Assembly (NCBI GenBank): GCA_964347945.1
Contig: CAYGAW010000093.1
Coordinates: 1-15,390, forward strand
Source of the DNA: CAYGAW01 sp964347945
Lineage (GTDB): Bacteria; Chloroflexota; Anaerolineae; UBA7937; B3-Chlor
Reading direction: 5' to 3'
Length of the DNA: 15,390 nt
Below the pieces are notes generated by a model. That model did not search any database. It worked only from the letters and a program-made list of their open reading frames with translations, and was not told the DNA's origin. Position 1 is the first letter of the stretch; the number at the start of each line of letters is the position of its first letter. Below are positions 7,123 through 13,983 of this stretch, piece after piece. A program made the translations under genes and the position numbers.

Positions 7123-8382
7123 CTAATGGAGTGGGGCACGGTAGAGCATCTCGCCACCCTTCCGCACCAGCAGGATCCCGTCGTCCTCCCGGTTGGCCCA
7201 CTCTTCTGGGTTGATGGTATTCGGATCGCGGTAGCCCAGATTAATCCTCCGGCAACGCTCTTCGGGGATACGGGTAGCCAGCGTTACCTGAATGCGTGGA
7301 GACTCGATGCCGCTCCGTGCGTCGAATGTGCCGGCGCCTTTGAGGTGAGTAGAGTGGGCCAGCACGCCCCCGGGGAAATGCCGGAAGCGATCCCACTGTT
7401 CGACGAAGTAGTCGCGCACATGATAGCCGATCTGGTCAATCAGTTGGCCATGCGTGTACGAGACCTCGGTGATGTGTGGTGCGTAGATGATCACTTCACC
7501 TCCGTCAGCGATGGCCGGCTCGACCTTGTACATAGCCTTCGCCCCGGTCCACAAATCGTCGTACATTGGCGGAGCCATGGACAGCACTCTCTCGAAGGGC
7601 CTATCGACATGGACGACGTTCAACTTGGCAGACAAATCTGCGGCGTGCTCATATGCCTCCTCAGGCGTTCCGATGTAGAGGCCTGCCAGATGTCCATCCC
7701 TCATCACGAGGGCAAAGCACTGAACCGGCACCGCAACGAAGGAAGCAGCCCTGTTGATCATGTCTCGCACAGGTGTCTCTCGGGCGCCACTAACCCGCAT
7801 GTTGGTCAGTAGCGCGCCGAGCCAATGGGTTGCGTCGATGATCTCCGGGCCAGCGAGCCCTGGGAACAGGTATTTCAAGCCACCGGAGAAGCCAACCACC
7901 TCGTGAGGGAACGTTGGTCCACAGATTATGAGTTGGTCATAGTCGAAGACCATTCTGTTCAGGGCAACGGGAACCTCACCTTCCATCAGCCCGCCACTTA
8001 GGTGTCGGATCTCGTCTTCGCTTATGGTACCAATGGTACGAAGGGTGTCGGGGAGATCCCAACGATGGTTGAAGACGTTGACCTTTGCGTAGGTGCTCTT
8101 GCGTTCTGCTGGAGAGAGGCCTAGTAAGTCGTTCAAATCTTCCTCGGACAGTGGCGGATGAGTGCCCAGAGCCACGATGTAATCCATGGCGGCAACTCTT
8201 GGCGCGATCACATCGTAGAATACGCGAAAGAAGAGAGGCAGTGGCGCAGTACGTGTTCTATCCGGAACGATGATCAGCACCCGCTTGCCTTCGATTTCGA
8301 GGCTCTCCAAGGCACGAGTTGTCAATTCTCCAACCTCGGCCTCGCTTAGGGAACCCCTCTCATAGCCTATGCCAACCGCCAT
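7123..8382 (-). CDS. LarA-family nickel-pincer racemase/epimerase homologue (putative D-gluconate/D-mannonate 2-epimerase)
   Basis: 419-residue homologue of lactate racemase LarA (DUF2088 N-terminal plus C-terminal LarA domains), a cytoplasmic enzyme that uses the nickel-pincer nucleotide to racemise or epimerise alpha-hydroxy acids. Seen: Asp41-Arg-Thr-Arg44 (LarA Asp72/Arg75), His75 in GTHPPLS (LarA His108), His160 and Lys170 in FPHEVVGFSGGLKYLFPG (LarA His174 and the cofactor-bearing Lys184, same 10-residue spacing), and His186 in DATHWLG (LarA His200, same 16-residue spacing from Lys). The catalytic and cofactor residues thus look intact. It lies 37 bp after a D-mannonate oxidoreductase gene and in a locus with a gluconokinase-like gene, so a C2-epimerase of D-mannonate/D-gluconate is plausible. 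LarA homologues with gluconate 2-epimerase activity have, as I recall, been reported. The larB/larC/larE cofactor genes are not in this window. Substrate is inferred. Confidence 0.92.
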   Translation of the reverse strand: MAVGIGYERGSLSEAEVGELTTRALESLEIEGKRVLIIVPDRTRTAPLPLFFRVFYDVIAPRVAAMDYIVALGTHPPLSEEDLNDLLGLSPAERKSTYAKVNVFNHRWDLPDTLRTIGTISEDEIRHLSGGLMEGEVPVALNRMVFDYDQLIICGPTFPHEVVGFSGGLKYLFPGLAGPEIIDATHWLGALLTNMRVSGARETPVRDMINRAASFVAVPVQCFALVMRDGHLAGLYIGTPEEAYEHAADLSAKLNVVHVDRPFERVLSMAPPMYDDLWTGAKAMYKVEPAIADGGEVIIYAPHITEVSYTHGQLIDQIGYHVRDYFVEQWDRFRHFPGGVLAHSTHLKGAGTFDARSGIESPRIQVTLATRIPEERCRRINLGYRDPNTINPEEWANREDDGILLVRKGGEMLYRAPLH

Positions 8383-8419
8383 TCAGGACTCCTTGGCGAC
8401 AGTTGCAGGAACCTGGCCA

Positions 8420-9247
8420 CTATACCCCGCTGTAGGCGGAGAAACCACCATCAACGGGGATCACCACTCCGTGCACAAAGGCGGAACCCGGCGAGGAAAG
8501 CCACAACACTGTGCTTATCAAATCCCCGGGCACGCCAAAGCGTCCCATGGGTGTATGTTCGATGATTCTCCTGCCTCGTTCAGTAAGCTCACCGGTGGCC
8601 TCGTCAACTAACAGAAACCGATTCTGCTCTGTGAGGAAGAACCCTGGGGCAATGGCGTTGACCCGGATCTTGTCAGAGTAGTTCTGAGACATGTGCACCG
8701 CCAGCCATTGGGTGAAGTTGCTCACTGCGGCCTTCGCAGCTGAATACGCCACGGTGTTGGTCAAGGGTCTGAAGTAGGTCATGGAGGAGATGTTGATTAT
8801 GCATCCTTCAGTCTGCTCAGCCATCAAACTCGCGAAGACTTGACATGGCAGGAGCGTTCCCAGGAAATTGAGATCGAAGACCCAACGGATGGCGTCGGTG
8901 GGCAAGTCGAAGAAAGGCTGCTCGGCGCTGGTCGTCGCTCGGGGATGGTTACCTCCCGCACCGTTGATCAAGATGTCCACCCGGCCGAATTTGGCCACCA
9001 CCTCATCGCGGCCACGCCCCAGGCTTTCTTTGGAAAGGACGTCCACCTGTATGGCTACCGCTTCGCCGCCTGCGGCCATTACGTCATCGGCAACCTTCCG
9101 AGCTGCCGCTTCGTCTATGTCGACCACAGCGGCCTTCACGCCCACCTCGCCGAGAGCGCGACACATGGCCCCGCATAGAACCCCGCCACCCCCGGTCACC
9201 ACCGCCGTCTTGCCAGCAAGCTCGAACCACTCCTCCAGAGGACTCAT
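8420..9247 (-). CDS. uxuB: SDR-family D-mannonate oxidoreductase (fructuronate reductase, YjmF/UxuB-like)
   Basis: 275-residue short-chain dehydrogenase that should interconvert D-fructuronate and D-mannonate with NAD(H). Seen: the unusual glycine-rich loop TGGGGVLCG (18-26), Asp43 at the end of beta2, NGAGGNHPRATT (95-106), Asn127 in FDLNFLGT, NISSM around Ser154, catalytic Tyr168/Lys172 (YSAAK), APGFFLTEQNR, HTPMGRFG and the C-terminus IPVDGGFSAYSGV. The NGAGGNHP, GFFLTEQNR and GGFSAYSGV phrases are hallmarks of the SDR-type mannonate oxidoreductases (Bacillus YjmF type) and separate it from generic FabG-like SDRs. Start ATG 9247 has AGGAGG five bases upstream. First gene of the upstream block, followed after 37 bp by the LarA homologue. 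The long-chain UxuB family is unrelated in fold; the symbol is by function. Confidence 0.88.
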   Translation of the reverse strand: MSPLEEWFELAGKTAVVTGGGGVLCGAMCRALGEVGVKAAVVDIDEAAARKVADDVMAAGGEAVAIQVDVLSKESLGRGRDEVVAKFGRVDILINGAGGNHPRATTSAEQPFFDLPTDAIRWVFDLNFLGTLLPCQVFASLMAEQTEGCIINISSMTYFRPLTNTVAYSAAKAAVSNFTQWLAVHMSQNYSDKIRVNAIAPGFFLTEQNRFLLVDEATGELTERGRRIIEHTPMGRFGVPGDLISTVLWLSSPGSAFVHGVVIPVDGGFSAYSGV

Positions 9248-9298
9248 TCTCGCCTCCTCACCGTGAAAGGTTCCAAGTGCATACGTGGGTGCGCTTCC

Positions 9299-9317
9299 GA
9301 AGCCTTACAAAGGCTTC
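9299..9317. repeat. Perfect 8-bp inverted repeat in the operon leader
   Basis: GAAGCCTT, three-base loop ACA, AAGGCTTC, about 50 bp before the mannonate oxidoreductase start. It could form an mRNA hairpin or bind a regulator. It lacks a T run, so it is not a standard terminator. Confidence 0.6.
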
Positions 9318-9606
9318 CTGGAAATCTCCGCGGATGTGCTGTGCAGACCGGCTCGTCATATTGTAAGTATCCCACATGATGAAGCTGGATGCCGGAGTCC
9401 CTCATTGGACCGCTGGCCCCCCGAAGACCGGATGTGGTGACTCTTCAAGGGCTTGCACAGCAAGAGGCCCGCAGACAGAGGGCAGTACACCATCTGTATG
9501 TGTCCAAGCGATGCGTTCAGCCCTCTGGACCATGCCTCTCTCATGGGAGCTCACCCGATCGCGTGACCCACTTGCGAAGATCTCTATGGAGATTCGCTCA
9601 CTTGAC

Positions 9607-9635
9607 ATTCTACTACAGAGCGCAGTTCTAGTCAA
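9607..9635 (-). promoter_or_regulatory. Sigma70-type promoter of the mannonate oxidoreductase-LarA operon
   Basis: On the minus strand TTGACT (9635-9630), exactly 17 bp, then TAGAAT (9612-9607): one mismatch from consensus in each hexamer. Predicted start near 9600, about 350 bases upstream of the first gene. No copy of the ATTATGCATAAT palindrome is seen here. Confidence 0.65.
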
Positions 9636-9664
9636 CTACTCGCCAGTCGCGTCGGCCGATGCAA

Positions 9665-10412
9665 CTGGAGGATGTCCGTCTCAGCGATGGGCACGTCTTC
9701 GGCTTCGGTGTTAGGCGGGGGGACGCCACTCTCATCCAATACCCCGGGGGCCGGTGAATCCTGGTAGGTGCTGATCCCCACCCGTCCACAGGATACCAGC
9801 ACCTAAGGTCTGACGGACGTGCACGCTCGATGTGATGGGGGGCAGGTGCTGGACTCAGGGCAAGAGGGTGACACGCGCGCTTGTGAAGCCAGGCAGCAAC
9901 TCGTCGAGAAGAAAGAGATCCCGTACCGGAGCGCGGTCACGTCGTCGGACCTCAACAACAAATCGGTGGTTCTGCAGCTGGACTACGGGCGCTTCTCGAT
10001 GGTATTGGCGCGGGAAATCGAACGTGAAGGAGAAGACGGCTTGCTCCCCTCAGGCCAGCCGGTGGACAGCCTGGTTCTCAAAGTACCTCACCACAGCGCC
10101 GACCACGTCCCGACGCTGCCCTTCTTCCAAGCAGTCGAGCCCCAACAGCCGGTCATTTCGGCAGCCTCAGACAACCGGTTCGGCCATCGAGGTCAGCTCA
10201 CTTCGAGGAGATTGAAGAACGTCCGCACCTATCGCATCGATCAATGCGGGAACATAGAGTTGGTGACTGACGGGGGCAGCTGCCTGGTCTCGGTCAAGAG
10301 CTTGAGAACGGCCCTCGGGCCACCCACCGAGTCACGATGGGGCGCCCTGCCGCGCCCTTGGACGTCGCCACAGTACGATAGGAGCAAGACCCGACCGGGA
10401 TTTCAATCTTAA
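9665..10412 (+). pseudogene. Decayed ComEC/Rec2-type metallo-beta-lactamase-fold relic
   Basis: Remnant of a ComEC-type MBL hydrolase domain in two frames. Frame one (9665-9790) reads RRGDATLIQYPGGR, then an in-frame TGA at 9755, then ILVGADPHPST; intact relatives read VGQGDATLIQTPGGR-ILVDGGPDPS. After a frameshift, the frame of 9819-10412 reads QVLDSGQEGDTRACEARQQL and VEKKEIPYRSA, then jumps directly to SDLNNKSVVLQLDYGR, EIEREGEDGLLPSGQPVDSL, VLKVPHHSA, PVISAASDNRFGH and YRIDQCGNIELVTDGG. The metal-binding THxDxDH segment is gone, the expected LLTGDIE is VLAREIE, and AHHGS is PHHSA, so no active enzyme can be made. The ORF from GTG 9819 could still be translated but would lack the active site. 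It lies alone between two divergent operons. Confidence 0.8.
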
Positions 10413-10545
10413 GGTGCCTTCGAATCAGAGGTACAGTTGTTCTTCCAACAGATCCAGCTGACACGCCAGGCTATGGTGCCTTCTCACCGGTCCCGATGGC
10501 AGACGAAGTCACCGCAGGGGAGGCCTGAGAATGCTCATGAGGTAG

Positions 10546-10574
10546 TTGACAACCAGTGGAGTATATCATATAAT
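10546..10574 (+). promoter_or_regulatory. Perfect consensus sigma70 promoter
   Basis: TTGACA (10546-10551), 17-bp spacer, TATAAT (10569-10574) on the plus strand. Predicted start near 10581. No ORF with a Shine-Dalgarno follows closely; the first recognisable downstream element is a terminator-like hairpin about 130 bp away. Confidence 0.8.
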
Positions 10575-10580
10575 GTAATG

Positions 10581-10749
10581 CGCGTGACTTTGGGGTCCCG
10601 CCAACACAGCAAGCAGCTGATTCCTCTGCTCGCACTTCGTGCGCTGAGCTATCTGTGCTTCGGGAGCGCAGTTTGGAGGAGCGGAGCAAAAAGTGAAAAC
10701 GGTGCTGACCGCCCGTGCTTAGTGGGTGAGGGGTCAGCACTTCTCTTTA
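10581..10749 (+). ncRNA. Candidate small non-coding RNA (about 170 nt)
   Basis: Bounded by a perfect consensus promoter and an intrinsic-terminator-like hairpin, without a convincing ORF. Predicted internal structure: hairpin CGCAC-TTC-GTGCG (10631-10643), hairpin CTGTGCT-TCGGG-AGCGCAG (10653-10671), possibly closed by TGCTC (10627-10631) with GAGCA (10684-10688), then the terminator stem. I do not recognise a family: no tmRNA, RNase P, SRP or 6S signature is evident. It could also be the 5' part of a long attenuated leader of the downstream ABC operon. Confidence 0.4.
10702..10749 (+). terminator. Intrinsic-terminator-like hairpin
   Basis: Perfect 9-bp stem GTGCTGACC (10702-10710) / GGTCAGCAC (10732-10740), a 21-base loop that can form a small inner stem (CCC with GGG), followed by the pyrimidine run TTCTCTTTA. 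On the minus strand the stem is followed by CGTTTTCACTTTTTG, so it may act in both directions. Confidence 0.6.
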
Positions 10750-10878
10750 TTCGGATGCGAAACTGGTCCCGGAGGCGATGAACTGAAGGCCGTATGCTGG
10801 TCACTTGGACCTGCGGGAGCGAATAGTGAAGCCGCCCGCAGATGAGGCCGATGTCTGCACAATTCGCAAGTACAAACT

Positions 10879-10908
10879 GTTCTCGGTCGGGCCCATCCGG
10901 CCGAGAAC
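10879..10908. repeat. Strong 12-bp hairpin without T run
   Basis: GTTCTCGGTCGG, loop GCCCAT, CCGGCCGAGAAC: 12 bp with one G-T wobble. No T run follows on either strand and no gene overlaps it. Function unknown; protein-binding palindrome or RNA structure are both possible. Confidence 0.6.
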
Positions 10909-11175
10909 GTGGACCCAACTCACAACCCGCAGCCTTCGTGTATTCTTGCCGCAGCACAGTGGCTCTTCGGGCGCAGCCCGCCAAGCCCAGACTTCTCTGG
11001 AGAGGACGCGATGGCCGCCGAAGTAACTTATCAAGATGACATAATGAGGCTTGGGTTGGTCCTGCGTCTCTGGCCAACTTGGCGGGAGCGAGGTGGGGCT
11101 GGCACACTTCTGCGTATCGTGAGTGGGGGGCGCGTTCGTGCTGAAAGTGGCCGTATCGTGCGCGAAAGGGGGTGA

Positions 11176-11191
11176 GATATCGATCGTTATC
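11176..11191. promoter_or_regulatory. Near-perfect 16-bp palindrome, candidate operator
   Basis: GATATCGATCGTTATC matches its own reverse complement at 14 of 16 positions (outer GATA/TATC, inner CGATCG). It lies 92 bp before the ATG of the oligopeptide-binding lipoprotein gene, a sensible place for an operator of that operon. No clear promoter hexamers were identified next to it. Confidence 0.4.
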
Positions 11192-11283
11192 CATCACGAG
11201 GAGGCCCTGGGGGAAACAACGAGCCTGATCCCCGGTGGCCTGTCAAAGAGGTATCAACACTGTCTGTATTGAAAGGAGGCGAG

Positions 11284-12855
11284 ATGAGGTACCAAGACTT
11301 ATTCAAGATCTTTGGGTTGGCGATTGTCCTAGGGTTGTTGGTTGCGGCTTGCGCTGCACCAGCCCCGCCGGCTCCCCCCGAGGAGAACGTGGCAGTCTAT
11401 GCCCACGTGACAAGCTATCCCGATATCGATCCCAGTATCAGTTTCTCCGACGACTCGGTGGTGGTATCCAACGCCTATGAGACCCTGGTTTGGTACAACC
11501 CTCCGGGGAGCGCGGAGGTGCTGAGCCCAGGCCTGGCCACCAGTTGGGAGTCGAATGAGGAAGGCACCGAGTGGACCTTCCATCTGCGCGAAGGCGTCAA
11601 GTTCCACGATGGCACTGACTTCAATGCGGAGGCGGTGAAATACTCTATCGATCGGACCATGGAGATGGCCATGGGCGCTTCCTACATTTGGGATCCAGTA
11701 GAGGAGATCGAGGTCATCGATGACTACACGGTACGCTTCACCTTGTCCTATGCCGCGCCTCTAGATCTGATCGCCTCGTCTGGCTATGGCTCCTGGATCA
11801 TGAGCCCTAGCTGCACCGAGGCCCACGACAGCGACTGGCTCAACGAAGGAAATGATTGTGGCAGCGGTCCGTACATGATCGAGAGCCGGGAGCGGGGTCA
11901 GCGCCTACTCATGACTCGTTTCGACGACTATTGGGGCGGATGGGAGGAAGGGCAGTTCCATAGGCTGGTCTTCGATATCGTTGAAGACCCCACCGTGCGG
12001 CAGCAGATGATCGAGGCCGGCGAGGCCGACGTCACCTTCGATTTGGCGCGGGAGAACCTGGACGCCCTGGATGCTCGGGAGGATGTCACCGTCTACACAA
12101 ACCCCAGTTTCCAGAACCTTCTAGGCTTGCTAAACCATGAGAAGGCCCCCTTGGACAACGCACTGGTGCGTCAGGCCATCTCCTATGCTTTCCCCTATGA
12201 TGATCTCATCACGAACGTGATGATGGGCTACGCCGTGCAGGCCCACGGTCCCGTGCCCACCGACATGTGGGGCTATAGCGACGATCTCTTCCAGTATACG
12301 TACGACTTGGAGAAGGCCAGGGACCTCCTGGAGGAGGCTGGATACCCCGACGGTGGTTTCGACCTGCTCCTGACTTACGCTACCGGCGACCTGGACGAAG
12401 CCCAAGTGGGTGAGTTGTGGAAAGCGGAGTTAGCCAAGTTGGGGATCAACATGGAGGTGCGGGCGATGAGTTGGGAGCCCCAATGGGAGCTGGCTATGTC
12501 AGATCCCATGGTGGCTCAGGATATCTTCGTCTTCTACTGGTGGCCGGATTATGTCTCCCCGTACAGCTTCCTCTTCAACATGTTCCATTGCGAGGAAGAA
12601 ATCCTCTTCAACTTGGGCTATACCTGTGATGAGGAGTTCGACCAGATGATCGACCTGGCCAATGAACTCTCGGGTACCGATCGAGCGGAGGCGGAACGGC
12701 TGTTCATCGAGGCGCAGGAGATGCTGATCGACAATGCCGACGCCGCCTTCTTGTACGACGTCGCCAACACCCACGTCCTGCGCTCCGACATCAAGGGCTA
12801 CGCGGATAACCCGGCCTATCCCCACGTGGTCTTCTTCTATGAGCTGTCGCGATAG
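11284..12855 (+). CDS. Oligopeptide/dipeptide-type ABC transporter substrate-binding lipoprotein (SBP family 5)
   Basis: Extracytoplasmic binding lipoprotein of the peptide/opine/nickel class, 523 residues from ATG 11284. Signal peptide with hydrophobic core FGLAIVLGLLVAAC and acylated Cys23, then a short Ala/Pro tether. Family 5 hallmarks: LSPGLATSWESNEEGTEWTF, HLREGVKFHDGTDFNAEAV and KYSIDR near residues 75-125, GSGPYMIE with the following DDYWGG, and ALVRQAISYAF in the second half; length matches the family (500-550). An in-frame TTG at 11269 is rejected as start because the Shine-Dalgarno AAAGGAGG lies inside that extension, ideally placed for ATG 11284. A GC-rich stem-loop follows before the permease gene. 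The ligand is not evident; peptides, amino-acid derivatives or hydantoin-like compounds are possible given the racemase fusion downstream. Confidence 0.94.
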   Translation: MRYQDLFKIFGLAIVLGLLVAACAAPAPPAPPEENVAVYAHVTSYPDIDPSISFSDDSVVVSNAYETLVWYNPPGSAEVLSPGLATSWESNEEGTEWTFHLREGVKFHDGTDFNAEAVKYSIDRTMEMAMGASYIWDPVEEIEVIDDYTVRFTLSYAAPLDLIASSGYGSWIMSPSCTEAHDSDWLNEGNDCGSGPYMIESRERGQRLLMTRFDDYWGGWEEGQFHRLVFDIVEDPTVRQQMIEAGEADVTFDLARENLDALDAREDVTVYTNPSFQNLLGLLNHEKAPLDNALVRQAISYAFPYDDLITNVMMGYAVQAHGPVPTDMWGYSDDLFQYTYDLEKARDLLEEAGYPDGGFDLLLTYATGDLDEAQVGELWKAELAKLGINMEVRAMSWEPQWELAMSDPMVAQDIFVFYWWPDYVSPYSFLFNMFHCEEEILFNLGYTCDEEFDQMIDLANELSGTDRAEAERLFIEAQEMLIDNADAAFLYDVANTHVLRSDIKGYADNPAYPHVVFFYELSR

Positions 12856-12861
12856 GAAAAA

Positions 12862-12887
12862 GGGGCGCTCCCCGGGGGGAGCGCCCC
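12862..12887 (+). terminator. Intercistronic GC-rich stem-loop after the binding-protein gene
   Basis: GGGGCGCTCC pairs with GGAGCGCCCC (10-12 bp) starting seven bases after the stop codon of the family 5 binding-protein gene, with AAAAA before it and no T run after it. Probably a 3'-end stabiliser or partial terminator favouring the binding protein over the permease. Confidence 0.72.
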
Positions 12888-12944
12888 GAACCTCGTACTT
12901 AGTTGCTCAATCGAGGGTGCACGGTTCGGTGAGGGTGGAGTGAA

Positions 12945-13967
12945 GTGAGAAGGTGGATCTATCTCGTCCGCCGTCTGGCCTTGGCCGCTTTGGTCCTTTT
13001 GAGCGTGTCCATCATCACCTTCTTTATCTCCCGCGTCGTGCCCTCCAATCCTGCCGCCAAGTGGGTGGGTCCCCACCCCACCCAGGAGCAAATCGCCGCC
13101 GCCCGTATCAAGCTAGGTCTGGACAAGCCTCTTTATGCCCAGTACTTTGTGTACATGGGCGATCTCTTGCGCGGTGACTTTGGCGTCTCCGTTCGCACTC
13201 ATCAGCCCATCATCGAGGATCTAAAGACCTATCTCCCAGCCACCTTGGAGTTGGTAGTAGTGAGCACCATCTTGGCCTTGGTCATCGGCCTCCCCTTCGG
13301 AGTTCTTTCGGGGGCCAGGAAGAACAGCCTCCTTGATCATCTGAGCCGTCTGCTGGCCATAGCTGGGGTGTCCATGCCCGTCTTCTGGATCGCGTTGCTC
13401 CTGCAACTCTTCTTCTTCGGCAAACTGGGGATCCTTCCCCTGGGCGGCCGGGTGGATAATGCCATCACTATCTATCATCCGGTCCAACAGATCACCGGTT
13501 TCTACCTCATAGACAGCCTGGTGACAGGAAATCTACCTGCTTTCCGAAGCAGCCTGGTCCATATCATCCTGCCGGCCTTCGTCTTGGGCCTGTACGCCAT
13601 CGGCTTGACCATCCGCATGACCCGCTCCACCATGGTAGAAGTATTGGAAGAGGGGTACATAACCGCCGCTCGAGCAGCGGGTATCCCCGAACGGACCATC
13701 CTATTCCGCTTGGCCTTGAAGAACGCCATCATCCCTACCTTGACCGTGGTGGCACTCTCCTTCGTCTATTCCGTAACCGGGGCCATCCTGGTGGAGGTGA
13801 TCTTTTCCTGGCCGGGCTTGGGCCGCTACGTTACCGAGGCTGTTCTGGGCGTCGACTTCCCTGTAATCATGGCCGTCACCTTGGTGGTCACCGTCCTGTA
13901 CGTCTTCATCAATCTGTTCATGGATTTATTGCAAGCCTTCTTGGACCCCCGCGTCACCCTCGGGTGA
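12945..13967 (+). CDS. Peptide-type ABC transporter permease, OppB/DppB family
   Basis: Inner-membrane permease, 340 residues, GTG start at 12945 with GGAG four bases upstream. Seen: the N-terminal signature RRWIYLVRRLALAALVLLSV (first membrane helix), the family phrase ISRVVPSNPAAKWVG with the following LGLDKPLYAQYFVY, GDLLRGDFGVSVRT, the LPATLELVV segment opening the transport domain, the EAA loop AARAAGIPERTILFRLALKN and the closing EVIFSWPGLGRYVTEAVLG with DFPVIM. It should pair with an OppC/DppC-type permease and ATPases, but the next ORF is a racemase fusion; the partners may lie beyond the window or elsewhere. The 89-bp gap after the binding-protein gene holds a stem-loop. Confidence 0.95.
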   Translation: MRRWIYLVRRLALAALVLLSVSIITFFISRVVPSNPAAKWVGPHPTQEQIAAARIKLGLDKPLYAQYFVYMGDLLRGDFGVSVRTHQPIIEDLKTYLPATLELVVVSTILALVIGLPFGVLSGARKNSLLDHLSRLLAIAGVSMPVFWIALLLQLFFFGKLGILPLGGRVDNAITIYHPVQQITGFYLIDSLVTGNLPAFRSSLVHIILPAFVLGLYAIGLTIRMTRSTMVEVLEEGYITAARAAGIPERTILFRLALKNAIIPTLTVVALSFVYSVTGAILVEVIFSWPGLGRYVTEAVLGVDFPVIMAVTLVVTVLYVFINLFMDLLQAFLDPRVTLG

Positions 13968-13983
13968 AGGGAGGAGTGGCTTC

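Larger units (their letters stand above)
9248..9664 (-). other. Gene-free stretch: long leader of the mannonate oxidoreductase-LarA operon
   Basis: No convincing ORF on either strand. It carries the promoter at 9607-9635 and hence a predicted minus-strand leader of about 350 bases. Inside the leader is a perfect 8-bp inverted repeat GAAGCCTT-ACA-AAGGCTTC (9299-9317), and a Shine-Dalgarno AGGAGG just before ATG 9247. I recognise no known riboswitch class. Confidence 0.5.
10413..11283 (+). other. Gene-free stretch with promoter, terminator, hairpin and palindrome
   Basis: 870 bp with only short overlapping ORFs on both strands that resemble nothing I know. It contains a perfect consensus promoter (10546-10574), a terminator-like hairpin (10702-10749), a 12-bp hairpin (10879-10908), a 16-bp near-palindrome (11176-11191) and an imperfect inverted repeat (11203-11240, GGCC...GGGGA / TCCCC...GGCC) before the oligopeptide-binding lipoprotein gene. 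I see no tRNA or known riboswitch. Confidence 0.55.

Noticed and set aside
6943..7812. Long plus-strand ORF (289 codons) antisense to the LarA homologue
   Set aside because: It mirrors the minus-strand LarA coding frame, has no recognisable domain and no convincing ribosome-binding site; the minus-strand protein has an intact catalytic set.
8796..8804. Half of the GntR palindrome (ATTATGCAT) inside the mannonate oxidoreductase gene
   Set aside because: Only one half-site is conserved and it sits within conserved coding sequence; likely chance.
10690..10715. Weak resemblance to a T-box core (GGTGCTGACCGC versus GGTGGTACCGCG)
   Set aside because: Too many mismatches, no recognisable specifier stem, and no aminoacyl-tRNA synthetase or biosynthesis gene downstream.
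10649..11197. Minus-strand ORF of 182 codons in the intergenic region
   Set aside because: Arg/Pro/Ser-rich with no recognisable motif and no good Shine-Dalgarno, and it overlaps the terminator-like hairpin; probably an open frame by chance in GC-rich DNA.
11269..11283. Alternative TTG start five codons upstream for the family 5 binding protein
   Set aside because: The Shine-Dalgarno for the ATG at 11284 would lie inside this extension.
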